DNA of 9,718 bases, taken from Gammaproteobacteria bacterium (GTDB lineage: Bacteria > Pseudomonadota > Gammaproteobacteria > Methylococcales > Methylomonadaceae). Positions within the stretch are counted from its first letter, which is position 1. Each line of letters opens with the position of its first letter. The stretch spans positions 1 through 9,718 of the forward strand of contig JANEMG010000062.1 of the NCBI GenBank assembly GCA_024511045.1, given 5' to 3'. Shown here piece after piece: positions 1 through 6,551 of the stretch. The notes below the pieces were generated by a model. It made no database searches and was not told the DNA's origin. It was given only the letters and a program-made list of their open reading frames with translations. The position numbers and the translations under genes are program-made.

Positions 1-111
1 CCGGCTTTTCTGAAGCTGGGCGACAACGCCCTGTCTGCGGATATGTCCCTGCAGATACTGCACGAGGCCAAACAGCAGATTTCCGAAGCCATGAATTTTT
101 TTGCGGTTTAA
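1..111 (+). CDS. 3' end of an HDOD-domain protein (partial)
   Basis: Only the last 36 codons and the TAA stop are inside the window; the gene continues beyond the left edge. The frame is open from base 1. The visible peptide ends in an amphipathic helix (ISEAMNFFAV). It aligns without gaps to the C-terminus of the next protein, which ends ISAAMNILG, with about 15 of 35 residues identical, including the PA..KL.D and AMN positions. I therefore infer that it is a paralogous HDOD protein; the catalytic-like core is not visible, so this rests on the tail alone. HDOD domains are HD-related signalling or scaffold domains that usually lack the metal-binding HD pair. The stop lies 3 bases before the ATG of the next gene, so the two are probably co-transcribed and may be translationally coupled. 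Confidence 0.6.
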   Translation, partial: PAFLKLGDNALSADMSLQILHEAKQQISEAMNFFAV

Positions 112-114
112 ACT

Positions 115-1452
115 ATGAGCTGGTTCAATGAATTGTTCACCCATCAACCCGAGCCGCAAAAAACCTCAGCGCAGCCCGGGAAAGCGCCAGGCGGCAGTGC
201 CCCTGATAGTTCGGCAAACAGCAGCAAACCCATGGCGACAGAGACACAAAAGCTGCCCCTGAAGACGCTACGAAATTTTGTCCCGTTGCGCAATCTCGAT
301 GCCGGAACAATTTCCTCATTGTCCTGCCGTATCGAAACTTATCCGCCCGAAGCAGTCATTTTCAACCTGGGGAGAAAAGCGGAATCCATCCCTTATTTGC
401 TGGAGGGTGAGGTGGAAATGCAGCCGGACAGCGATGGCCGCTACCTGGTCAGTGCCGGCAGTGTGGGCGCGCGCCTGCCATTGAACAGCGGCAAAAGATT
501 CGGCGCAACGGCTCTGGCCAAGACAGAGACTAAAATTCTCAATGTGGCCGGGGACCTGACAAGTTTGTGGACCGTGCAGCACCAGCAGGAGATCAGCTGC
601 GTCGAACTGAGGGATATCGAACTGCCTGATGCGGTCAGTGACAGCCAGTTCTTCAGCAGTTTCACCCGGGCATACCGGGAAAACAAACTGCAACTGCCAT
701 CGCTGCCCAACGTCGCCTTGAAACTGAAAGAGGCCGTGGCCAACGATATCGGCGCCGCCGAAATCATCCAGCTGGACGCTCCCATCGTCAGCAATCTGGT
801 TCAGGTGGCCAACAGCCCGCTCTATGCCGCGGTGACGCCCATAACCAACTGCATCGATGCCGTCACCCGCCTGGGACTCAATGCGGCGCGCAACCTGGTG
901 CTTGGCATCAGCCTGAAGCAGCTGTTCAGGTGCCAGGACCGGCAACTGATGAAATCCATGCTTTCCCTCTGGAAAAACAGCGTCTATGTTTCCAGCCTGA
1001 GCTTTGTACTTGCCGATGAAAGTGGCAGCATCAATCCCGAAGATGCCTTGCTGGCGGGGCTGGTCTGCGACATCGGCATCGTTCCACTGCTGCATTTTGC
1101 CGAGTAGCACCCGGACCTGAAGCAGCTGCGTACCGCCATCCCCAGCCTGCGCGGACCGGTCGGCGCATTGGTGCTGCATACCCTGGGTTTCACCGAGGAA
1201 CTGACCCAGATACCGCATTTCGCCGAAGACTGGTATTACGACAGCGGTGACAAACTGACCATCGTCGATATCGTCATTCTGGCCAAGCTGCACAGCTATA
1301 TCGGCACCAGCACCGGTAAAAATCTGCCCCACATCAATTCAATTCCCGCCTACGCCAAACTGAAAGATGGTAAACTGACGCCAGATTTTTCCTTCAATGT
1401 CCTGCGACTCGCCCACAAACGCATCAGCGCAGCGATGAATATCCTTGGTTGA
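115..1452 (+). pseudogene. HDOD-domain protein with cNMP-binding-like N-terminus, interrupted by an in-frame TAG
   Basis: A 446-codon reading frame is interrupted once, by TAG at 1105-1107 (codon 331), and continues in the same frame to TGA at 1450-1452. Residues 1-50 are a polar, probably disordered leader. Residues 50-150 resemble a Crp-type cyclic-nucleotide-binding fold (LLEGEVEM near 95, ALAKTETKIL near 133-142). Residues 192 onward are an HDOD domain: LPSLPNVALKL at 194-204, NSPLY at 233-237, and VCDIG at 317-321 where true HD hydrolases have HDxG. The codons after the stop encode the rest of the HDOD domain and a tail like that of the upstream paralogue, so the stop is internal. The sequence around it reads HFAE-stop-HPDL; CAG to TAG is the simplest cause. 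Translation would give a 330-aa product truncated inside the domain. The ATG at 115 has no clear Shine-Dalgarno and may rely on coupling. A sequencing error or amber suppression is also possible. Confidence 0.78.
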
Positions 1453-1453
1453 C

Positions 1454-3490
1454 ATGAATCCACTGCTAAGCAACAGTACCCTGCCGCTGTTTTCCAGAAT
1501 CAAACCCGAACACATCGAACCTGCCATCGATACGCTGTTGAGCGAAGCCCGCAACTGCGTCGATGCACTGCTGAAAAAAAACGCGAGTTATACCTGGGAC
1601 AACCTGATCGAGCCCATCGCCGACAGTGAGGACCGCCTGAACAAGGCCTGGTCGCCGGTCAGCCACATGAATTCCGTGGTCAACAGTGAGCCGCTGCGCA
1701 ACGCCTACAATGCCTGCCTGCCGAAGCTCAGCGAATATTCGACGGAAATGGGGCAGAATGAAAAGCTTTTCCTGGCCTACCGCGGCATTGCCGACAGCGA
1801 TCAATTCCAGTCCCTGGACAAGGCGCAGCGCAGAGTCATCGAAAATGCCCTGTGCGACTTCAAGCTGTCCGGCGTGGACCTGGATGAGGAAAAAAAACAG
1901 CGCTTCAAGACCATCAGCCAGGAACTGTCCAGCCTGGCCAGCAAATTCGAGGAAAACGTGCTGGATGCGACCAATGCCTGGAGCAAGCACATCGAAGATC
2001 CCGCTTTGCTGAAAGGTCTCCCGGATACAGCGCTGGCTCTGGCACGGCAGACAGCACAACAGCGGGACAAGGACGGCTGGCTGATCACGCTGGAGTTCCC
2101 TTCCTACCTGGCGGTCATGACCTATGCCGACGACCGGGAATTGCGCCGGGAAGTCTATAGCGCATTCTGCACCCGGGCATCGGACCAGGGACCCCATGCG
2201 GGGCGCTGGGACAACAGCGACGTCATGTCCAGAATACTGGCGCTGAAGCACGAAATGGCGCAGCTGCTGGGTTATGGCAATTACGCGGAGCTGTCCCTGG
2301 CAACGAAAATGGCGGAGAGCCCCAGGCAGGTTCTCGATTTTCTCAATGACCTGGCAGAGCGTTCCCTGCCGCAGGCACGTCGGGATCTTCAGGAGCTGCA
2401 GCAGTTTGCAGCCGATGAATATGCCTTAGAGGATCTGCAGGCCTGGGATATCGGGTATTTTTCAGAAAAAATGCGCCAGCAGCGTTTTCAGCTTTCCCAG
2501 GAGGAAGTCAAAGCCTATTTCCCCATCGATCGGGTCCTGCCAGGGCTGTTTCAGGTCGTCGAACGCCTTTACGGCATGCACATCACCGAGCAGCAGGATT
2601 TTGACAGCTGGCATCCCGATGTGCGCTTTTTTGCCATTCATGACGGCGACGGGCAATTGCGCGGCCAGTTCTACATGGACCTCTACGCCCGCCCCAACAA
2701 GCGCGGCGGCGCCTGGATGGATGACTGCGTCAGTCGAAAAAAGAAGGGCTCGGAAATCCAGACTCCGGTCGCCTATCTGACCTGCAATTTCAATCCTCCC
2801 GGCGGCGACATTCCCGCCCTGTTGAATCATGATGACGTGATCACGTTGTTCCATGAATTTGGCCACGGTCTGCACCACATGCTCACGCAGGTGGATTTTC
2901 CGGGGGTATCCGGCATCAGCGGCGTCGAGTGGGATGCCGTGGAGCTGCCCAGTCAGTTCATGGAAAACTGGTGTTGGGAGCGGGAGGCGCTGGCGTTGAT
3001 CTCAGGCCATTATCGAAGCGGCGCAAAGCTACCGGATTCCCTGTTCGAAAGAATGCTCGCCGCGAAGAATTTTCAATCCGGCATGCTGATGGTCAGGCAG
3101 CTGGAATTCAGCCTGTTCGACTTCCGCATCCACCATGAATACGATCCCCGGCAGGGAGGCAGGATCTACCAGATTCTGCAGGAAGTCCGGGAGCAGGTCG
3201 GCGTCGTCATTCCCCCGGACTTCAATCGCTTTGCCCACAGTTTTGCCCATATCTTCGCCGGCGGTTATGCGGCCGGCTATTACAGCTACAAATGGGCGGA
3301 AGTCCTGTCCAGCGATGCCTTTTCGCTGTTCGAGGAAAAGGGCATTTTCGACCGGGAAACCGGCCAGTTCTTTCTGACCAATATTCTGGAGAAGGGAGGC
3401 AGTGAAAATGCCATGCAATTGTTCATCAATTTTCGCGGCCGGGAGCCGGAAATAAACGCGCTGCTGCGGCACAATGGCATCGGCGAATGA
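1454..3490 (+). CDS. prlC: Oligopeptidase A (M3 family zinc metallopeptidase)
   Basis: Cytoplasmic zinc oligopeptidase of the thimet-oligopeptidase family (M3). In E. coli, OpdA/PrlC degrades short peptides, including cleaved signal peptides. The product is 678 aa, against about 680 in E. coli. The N-terminus (NPLL...LPLFSRIKPEHIEPA) matches the family start, so I place the start at ATG 1454 rather than the in-frame TTG at 1445. The zinc site is intact: HEFGH at residues 467-471, giving His467, Glu468 and His471, and the third ligand Glu497 in VELPSQFMENW. The substrate-binding tyrosine-rich loop GGYAAGYYSY lies at 603-612. The C-terminus (GGSENAMQLFINFRGREPEINALL) is also typical. The ATG follows the TGA of the HDOD gene after a single base, and the stop overlaps the ubiD start, so it sits in the middle of a tight operon. 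No defect is seen. Confidence 0.97.
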   Translation: MNPLLSNSTLPLFSRIKPEHIEPAIDTLLSEARNCVDALLKKNASYTWDNLIEPIADSEDRLNKAWSPVSHMNSVVNSEPLRNAYNACLPKLSEYSTEMGQNEKLFLAYRGIADSDQFQSLDKAQRRVIENALCDFKLSGVDLDEEKKQRFKTISQELSSLASKFEENVLDATNAWSKHIEDPALLKGLPDTALALARQTAQQRDKDGWLITLEFPSYLAVMTYADDRELRREVYSAFCTRASDQGPHAGRWDNSDVMSRILALKHEMAQLLGYGNYAELSLATKMAESPRQVLDFLNDLAERSLPQARRDLQELQQFAADEYALEDLQAWDIGYFSEKMRQQRFQLSQEEVKAYFPIDRVLPGLFQVVERLYGMHITEQQDFDSWHPDVRFFAIHDGDGQLRGQFYMDLYARPNKRGGAWMDDCVSRKKKGSEIQTPVAYLTCNFNPPGGDIPALLNHDDVITLFHEFGHGLHHMLTQVDFPGVSGISGVEWDAVELPSQFMENWCWEREALALISGHYRSGAKLPDSLFERMLAAKNFQSGMLMVRQLEFSLFDFRIHHEYDPRQGGRIYQILQEVREQVGVVIPPDFNRFAHSFAHIFAGGYAAGYYSYKWAEVLSSDAFSLFEEKGIFDRETGQFFLTNILEKGGSENAMQLFINFRGREPEINALLRHNGIGE

Positions 3491-4950
3491 AATACCGGGA
3501 TCTGCGCGACTTTATCAGACTGCTGGAAAAACAGGGCGAACTGAAACGCATTCAGCAGCCCGTCGATCCGGTTCTGGAAATCACCGAAATCTGCGACCGC
3601 ACCCTCAAACAGCAAGGCCCTGCACTGCTCTTCGAAAACCCCAGGGGCTCCGACGTCCCCCTGCTGGGCAACCTGTTTGGCACAGCGCATCGGGTCGCAC
3701 TGGGCATGGGTGCCGAAACGGTGGACAGCCTGCGGGATATCGGCCATCTCCTGGCCTACCTGAAAGAGCCGGAGCCGCCCAAGGGCATGCGCGACGCCTT
3801 CGACAAACTGCCGATGTTCAAGCAGGTCCTGAACATGCCGGCAAAAGTCGTCAAAGCAGCTCCCTGTCAGGAAGTCGTACTGGAAGGCGAGGACATCGAC
3901 CTGGGCCGCTATCCCATTCAGACCTGCTGGCCGGACGATGCCGGGCCCTTGATCACCTGGGCGCTGGTGATCACCAAAGGCCCCTATAAAGAACGCCAGA
4001 ACCTGGGCATCTATCGCCAGCAGGTGATCGGCAGAAATAAAACCATCATGCGCTGGCTCGCGCATCGCGGCGGCGCCCTGGATTTCAAGGAATGGCAGGA
4101 CAGTCATCCTGGCGAGCCGTTTCCGGTCGCCGTGGCTCTGGGAGCCGATCCGGCCACCATACTCGCTGCGGTGACCCCCGTTCCCGATGCCCTCTCGGAA
4201 TACGCCTTCGCCGGGCTGCTGCGCGGCAGCAAGACCGAAGTTGCCGAATGCCTGCTCAGCAGCCTGCAGGTTCCGGCCAGCGCGGAAATCGTTCTGGAAG
4301 GCTTTATCTATCCCGGTGAAACTGCGCCGGAAGGGCCCTTCGGCGACCATACCGGCTACTACAACGAAGTGGATGAATTTCCGGTCTTCACCATTGAAAA
4401 AATTACCCAGCGCAGCGCCCCGATCTATCACAGCACCTATACCGGACGCCCCCCCGACGAACCGGCAATTCTTGGCGTCGCCTTGAATGAAGTGTTCGTG
4501 CCCATTCTGCAGAAACAGTTTCCGGAAATCGTCGACTTCTATCTTCCGCCGGAGGGCTGTTCCTATCGCATGGCCGTCATCAGCATGAAAAAACAATATG
4601 CCGGGCATGCCAAACGGGTGATGCTGGGCACCTGGTCCTTTCTGCGGCAGTTCATGTATACGAAATTCGTTATCGTCACCGATGATGATGTCAATGTCCG
4701 GGACTGGCAGGATGTCATCTGGGCGATGACCACGCGCATGGATCCTGCGCGCGACATCACGCTGCTGGAAAATACGCCCATCGACTATCTGGATTTTGCT
4801 TCGCCGGTATCCGGACTGGGCTCCAAGGCCGGCTTCGACGCAACCAACAAGTGGCCGGGTGAAACCGACCGGGAGTGGGGAAGATCCATCACCATGAGCA
4901 GGGAGATCAGCGACCGAATCGATGACATCTGGTCATCGCTGGGGATCTAG
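3487..4950 (+). CDS. ubiD: 3-octaprenyl-4-hydroxybenzoate carboxy-lyase (prenyl-FMN decarboxylase)
   Basis: UbiD decarboxylates 3-polyprenyl-4-hydroxybenzoate in ubiquinone synthesis, using prenylated FMN supplied by UbiX and a divalent metal. The 487-aa product aligns essentially end to end with E. coli UbiD (497 aa), minus three residues at the N-terminus and a few at the C-terminus. Expected active-site residues are present: Asn172 (metal) and Arg177 in NLGIYRQQ, the cofactor-contacting HRGG at 193-196, Glu238 (metal) in LSEYAFAG, and the EGPFGD motif at 282-287 with Asp287 as the probable proton donor. Long conserved blocks (YHSTYTGRPPDEPA, MDPARD, DATNKWPGET) confirm the family. The ATG overlaps the prlC stop as ATGA, which implies translational coupling. 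It ends in TAG, so amber is a normal stop in this genome. It is the last gene of the plus-strand operon; no T-rich hairpin follows directly, and the nearest terminator-like hairpin is about 470 bases downstream. Confidence 0.98.
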   Translation: MKYRDLRDFIRLLEKQGELKRIQQPVDPVLEITEICDRTLKQQGPALLFENPRGSDVPLLGNLFGTAHRVALGMGAETVDSLRDIGHLLAYLKEPEPPKGMRDAFDKLPMFKQVLNMPAKVVKAAPCQEVVLEGEDIDLGRYPIQTCWPDDAGPLITWALVITKGPYKERQNLGIYRQQVIGRNKTIMRWLAHRGGALDFKEWQDSHPGEPFPVAVALGADPATILAAVTPVPDALSEYAFAGLLRGSKTEVAECLLSSLQVPASAEIVLEGFIYPGETAPEGPFGDHTGYYNEVDEFPVFTIEKITQRSAPIYHSTYTGRPPDEPAILGVALNEVFVPILQKQFPEIVDFYLPPEGCSYRMAVISMKKQYAGHAKRVMLGTWSFLRQFMYTKFVIVTDDDVNVRDWQDVIWAMTTRMDPARDITLLENTPIDYLDFASPVSGLGSKAGFDATNKWPGETDREWGRSITMSREISDRIDDIWSSLGI

Positions 4951-5106
4951 CGCGCTATCGGGTTGGCTGTGGAATAGTCATTCCTATAACTATACTTTCC
5001 GCACTTGAAAATTTAGCAGCCAGAAACAGCCGGCTAAGAGAGATATATTACATATTAACAAATGCTTACGGAATTTTCTGGTGCTACTATTTTGCTAAAT
5101 TATGAT
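4951..5106. other. AT-rich intergenic DNA after ubiD
   Basis: No ORF with a credible ribosome-binding site and no T-tailed terminator is visible here. There is a short GGAAT-AGTC-ATTCC hairpin at 4971-4984 and a perfect 8-base palindrome AGCCGGCT near 5028-5035; neither can be given a role. Confidence 0.5.
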
Positions 5107-5135
5107 TTGCCAACGGTATAGTCAGCATCTATAAA
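5107..5135 (+). promoter_or_regulatory. Near-consensus sigma70 promoter in the ubiD-downstream gap
   Basis: TTGCCA at 5107-5112 (5 of 6 to the -35 consensus) and TATAAA at 5130-5135 (5 of 6 to the -10 consensus) are separated by exactly 17 bases. Transcription would start near 5142. No annotated gene lies downstream on this strand, so the likely product is a non-coding RNA. An imperfect hairpin (ATAAAC/ATCC against GGAT/GTTTAT, 5131-5157) overlaps the -10 and the predicted start, which might be an operator or chance. Inferred from sequence match only. Confidence 0.5.
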
Positions 5136-5287
5136 CACCTATCCATGGGATGTTTATTGAAATACCTGATTACCCACAAGCTTCAGCCATTTCCCAAAGT
5201 GAAAAACAGCGGTCGAGTAATAACTGTCGTCCTATGCTCATCAATATAAATCAGGTGCTGCATTGATGTCGATAAGACCAATAAAGT

Positions 5288-5409
5288 GTCATTTCTACGG
5301 TAGGAGAAATCCTGGGCACCATGGCAGTGTGCCAATGCTCAAGATCCCTCCTGTCGTCGGGATGACAAGAATTACAGGGTTTCAGCAAAGCTGAGAGTCA
5401 TACGTAATC
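5288..5409 (+). repeat. Interspersed repeat, unit 1, with imperfect terminal inverted repeats
   Basis: The first 79 bases (5288-5366) begin GTCATTTCTACGGTAGGAG and end in the inverted relative CTCCTGTCGTCGGGATGAC; about 18 of 26 end bases match when one arm is reverse-complemented. A 43-base tail follows (5367-5409). The whole unit aligns with unit 2 at 5541-5663 in the same orientation, and the tails match at 29 of 43 positions without gaps. The arm core (GTCATCYCGAC...GGAGRGATCTT) resembles the dispersed intergenic palindromic repeats of the GTCATCCCGA...AGGGATCT type seen in many bacterial genomes. No transposase is encoded, so if mobile it would be a non-autonomous, MITE- or REP-like element. 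Confidence 0.6.
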
Positions 5410-5419
5410 AGGTAGAAAT

Positions 5420-5449
5420 AAAACAGCCAATGCGATTGGCTGTTTTCTT
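5420..5449 (+). terminator. Intrinsic terminator-like hairpin, probably bidirectional
   Basis: A perfect 12-bp stem AAAACAGCCAAT (5420-5431) pairs with ATTGGCTGTTTT (5435-5446) around a GCG loop. The 3' arm ends in TTTT followed by CTTC, and the 5' A-run gives a matching T-run on the other strand. It lies between convergent genes, about 470 bases past ubiD and 280 bases past the minus-strand gene at 5727-6551. It may end the candidate sRNA, read-through from ubiD, or both directions. The first 14 bases (GAAATAAAACAGCC, 5415-5428 region) recur in the hairpin upstream of hemX. Confidence 0.65.
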
Positions 5450-5533
5450 CATCATCAATGGCTTGTGCCCATTGATGATGCCGGTACATCCCTGTACCGG
5501 ATAGTGCCCGTCATTTATAGATGGGCACTATCC
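5450..5533. repeat. Three further contiguous perfect inverted repeats (hairpin cluster)
   Basis: Three hairpins follow the terminator with almost no spacing. Hairpin 2: CATCATCAATGG (5450-5461), 7-base loop, CCATTGATGATG (5469-5480). Hairpin 3: CCGGTACA (5481-5488), loop TCCC, TGTACCGG (5493-5500). Hairpin 4: GGATAGTGCCC (5499-5509), GGGCACTATCC (5523-5533), extendable by three more pairs (one G-U) to a 7-base loop. All main stems are perfect, and hairpins 3 and 4 share two bases. With the terminator stem, 114 bases are almost wholly paired. No ORF runs through the cluster. It sits exactly between the two repeat units. Function unknown. Confidence 0.75.
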
Positions 5534-5540
5534 ATGGCGA

Positions 5541-5663
5541 GTCATCTCGACCAGCGGGAGAGATCTTATACTCCACGGTTATAACCAAGCTGTAATTGTC
5601 CCTCCTGACGTCGGGATGACTGGCATTATATGGATTCAGCAGAGCCGAGGACCATGGGTGATC
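5541..5663 (+). repeat. Interspersed repeat, unit 2
   Basis: An 80-base inverted-repeat body (5541-5620) starts GTCATCTCGACCAGCGGGAG and ends CTCCTGACGTCGGGATGAC, followed by a 43-base tail (5621-5663). The body is one base longer than that of unit 1 and keeps the same order of parts. Its centre contains the perfect palindrome GGTTATAACC. The two units are direct repeats about 253 bases apart, and the divergence between them suggests separate old insertions or an old tandem duplication with the hairpin cluster in between. Arms within each unit are also diverged, so the element is probably no longer mobile. Confidence 0.6.
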
Positions 5664-5687
5664 GCAAGGCTATCATGATCGACTGGC

Positions 5688-5715
5688 TTTCATTGTATTG
5701 CCAGCAATAATGAAA
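5688..5715 (-). terminator. Hairpin just after the stop of the minus-strand gene
   Basis: TTTCATT...ATTG (5688-5700, with a 2-base GT bulge) pairs with CAATAATGAAA (5705-5715) around a CCAG loop. It begins 11 bases after the TAG of the minus-strand gene at 5727. There is no T-run after it on that strand, so it is either a weak terminator or a 3'-end-protecting stem. Confidence 0.3.
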
Positions 5716-5726
5716 TGGCTTCGTCG

Positions 5727-6551
5727 CTAATCCTTGTCCCTTGTCAGCAGCGCTTTCAGACGCCCGGAAATCCTCTTTTTTTCCGCTGCCTGGTGTTCTG
5801 CCTGGGTTTCACGCTTGATCTGTTCTTTGATCAGCGCCTCTTCACGCTGTATCTGCTCCAGTGTTCTGCGGATTTTGCGTTTTTTTGAAGCGGAAATTTC
5901 CAGCCGGATGAATTCGCTGTCTCTGCGCAGCAGATAGCGCACCAGTTTATCCAGAAATGCCTCGTCTATCTGCTCAGGCTGAAAGCTTTTTTTGTAGACT
6001 GCAAAGTCTTCATGATTGTTGATCAGGATAGTGATGACCGATTGTTCATAATCCACCTCAAAGCGGAAACGTACCGGGATTTTTCTGGTGATGGTGATCG
6101 CGGCCGTTTGTTTTTGCTCCTTGCCCTTTACGTATTTCCATTCGAAGGGAACGCTTTTTGAATGCAGAAAGGCCACTTCCTGCTCGATACTGGCCTTGTT
6201 CTCGATTTGATAGGAAAAGCGGCCCTCATTGCTGCAGAAAAACGTCAAATTGATCTGCATCATGCGATTGAAGTCGGCAAGGCCGGAAAAACCGTCGGTG
6301 TTGATTTTATAGTCACACTGATACAAACGTCCCAGTTGGGGATAGCGGTCACTATAGTTGGGAATTTCCACCACTTCGTCGACGACGCGCAAATATTCCA
6401 GGGTTTCCTGCAGATAATTGAAAATATTCTGCATGGCTGGCAGCACACGGGTCAGATAGGCGGCATCCTGTTGCTGCCTGGCAATTTTCCGGGATTCCTG
6501 CCGCTGTTTTTTTTCGTTGGCCTCCTTTCTCAACTCATCGAGAATTCCCAT
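5727..6551 (-). CDS. Uncharacterised 274-aa protein with basic coiled-coil C-terminus
   Basis: I do not recognise a named family. The ATG at 6551 is supported by GGAG at 6560-6563, 8 bases upstream. Three parts are visible. Residues 1-30 are a highly charged helix (MGILDELRKEANEKKQ...). Residues 30-215 are a mixed region likely to be globular, with aromatic and hydrophobic beta-like stretches (FFCSNEGRFSYQIENK, IPVRFRFEVDYEQSVITILI). Residues 220-274 are rich in Lys, Arg, Glu and Gln with heptad-like spacing, suggesting a long basic helix or coiled coil. There is no signal peptide, membrane segment or recognisable catalytic motif, so it is probably cytoplasmic. It lies downstream of hemY on the same strand but 244 bases away and behind its own possible promoter, so co-function with hemXY should not be assumed. 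It stops with TAG. Codon use and length make a real gene very likely; its role is unknown. Confidence 0.85.
   Translation of the reverse strand: MGILDELRKEANEKKQRQESRKIARQQQDAAYLTRVLPAMQNIFNYLQETLEYLRVVDEVVEIPNYSDRYPQLGRLYQCDYKINTDGFSGLADFNRMMQINLTFFCSNEGRFSYQIENKASIEQEVAFLHSKSVPFEWKYVKGKEQKQTAAITITRKIPVRFRFEVDYEQSVITILINNHEDFAVYKKSFQPEQIDEAFLDKLVRYLLRRDSEFIRLEISASKKRKIRRTLEQIQREEALIKEQIKRETQAEHQAAEKKRISGRLKALLTRDKD

Larger units (their letters stand above)
5142..5450 (+). ncRNA. Candidate structured sRNA of about 300 nt
   Basis: The interval is bounded by a good sigma70 promoter (5107-5135) and a strong intrinsic-terminator-like hairpin (5420-5446, followed by CTTC). Inside, the only ATG-initiated ORF is 34 codons (5145-5249), would start within a few bases of the predicted transcript start, and has no Shine-Dalgarno. 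The second half contains repeat unit 1, whose ends (5288-5313 and 5341-5366) could pair into a long imperfect stem enclosing a smaller GGCAC/GTGCC hairpin (5315-5333). It does not match any RNA family I can name from sequence (not tmRNA, 6S, RNase P or SRP). The terminator could instead serve ubiD, in which case this is just a long 3' untranslated region. Confidence 0.35.

Noticed and set aside
1105..1107. Amber codon read as a special amino acid (pyrrolysine) or reassigned TAG
   Set aside because: Other genes in the window end with TAG, and HDOD proteins are not known to use pyrrolysine; a point mutation is simpler.
316..1332. 338-codon minus-strand open frame opposite the HDOD gene
   Set aside because: It lies entirely antisense to a gene with clear HDOD motifs, has low-complexity Gln/Gly/Asp/Ala-rich composition typical of a mirror frame, and has no recognisable domain.
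1445..1453. TTG start for prlC, three codons upstream of the ATG
   Set aside because: It would overlap the HDOD stop, and the family N-terminus begins at the ATG (MNPLL).
3286..4608. 440-codon minus-strand open frame across prlC and ubiD
   Set aside because: It spans the antisense of two well-identified genes and their junction; composition is that of a mirror frame of GC-rich coding DNA.
5145..5249. 34-codon ORF inside the candidate sRNA
   Set aside because: No Shine-Dalgarno and no recognisable motif; it could only be translated as a leaderless message because it starts at the predicted transcript 5' end.
5288..5663. CRISPR array
   Set aside because: Only two units, diverged, with inverted-repeat ends and an irregular interior; no regular repeat-spacer pattern and no cas gene.
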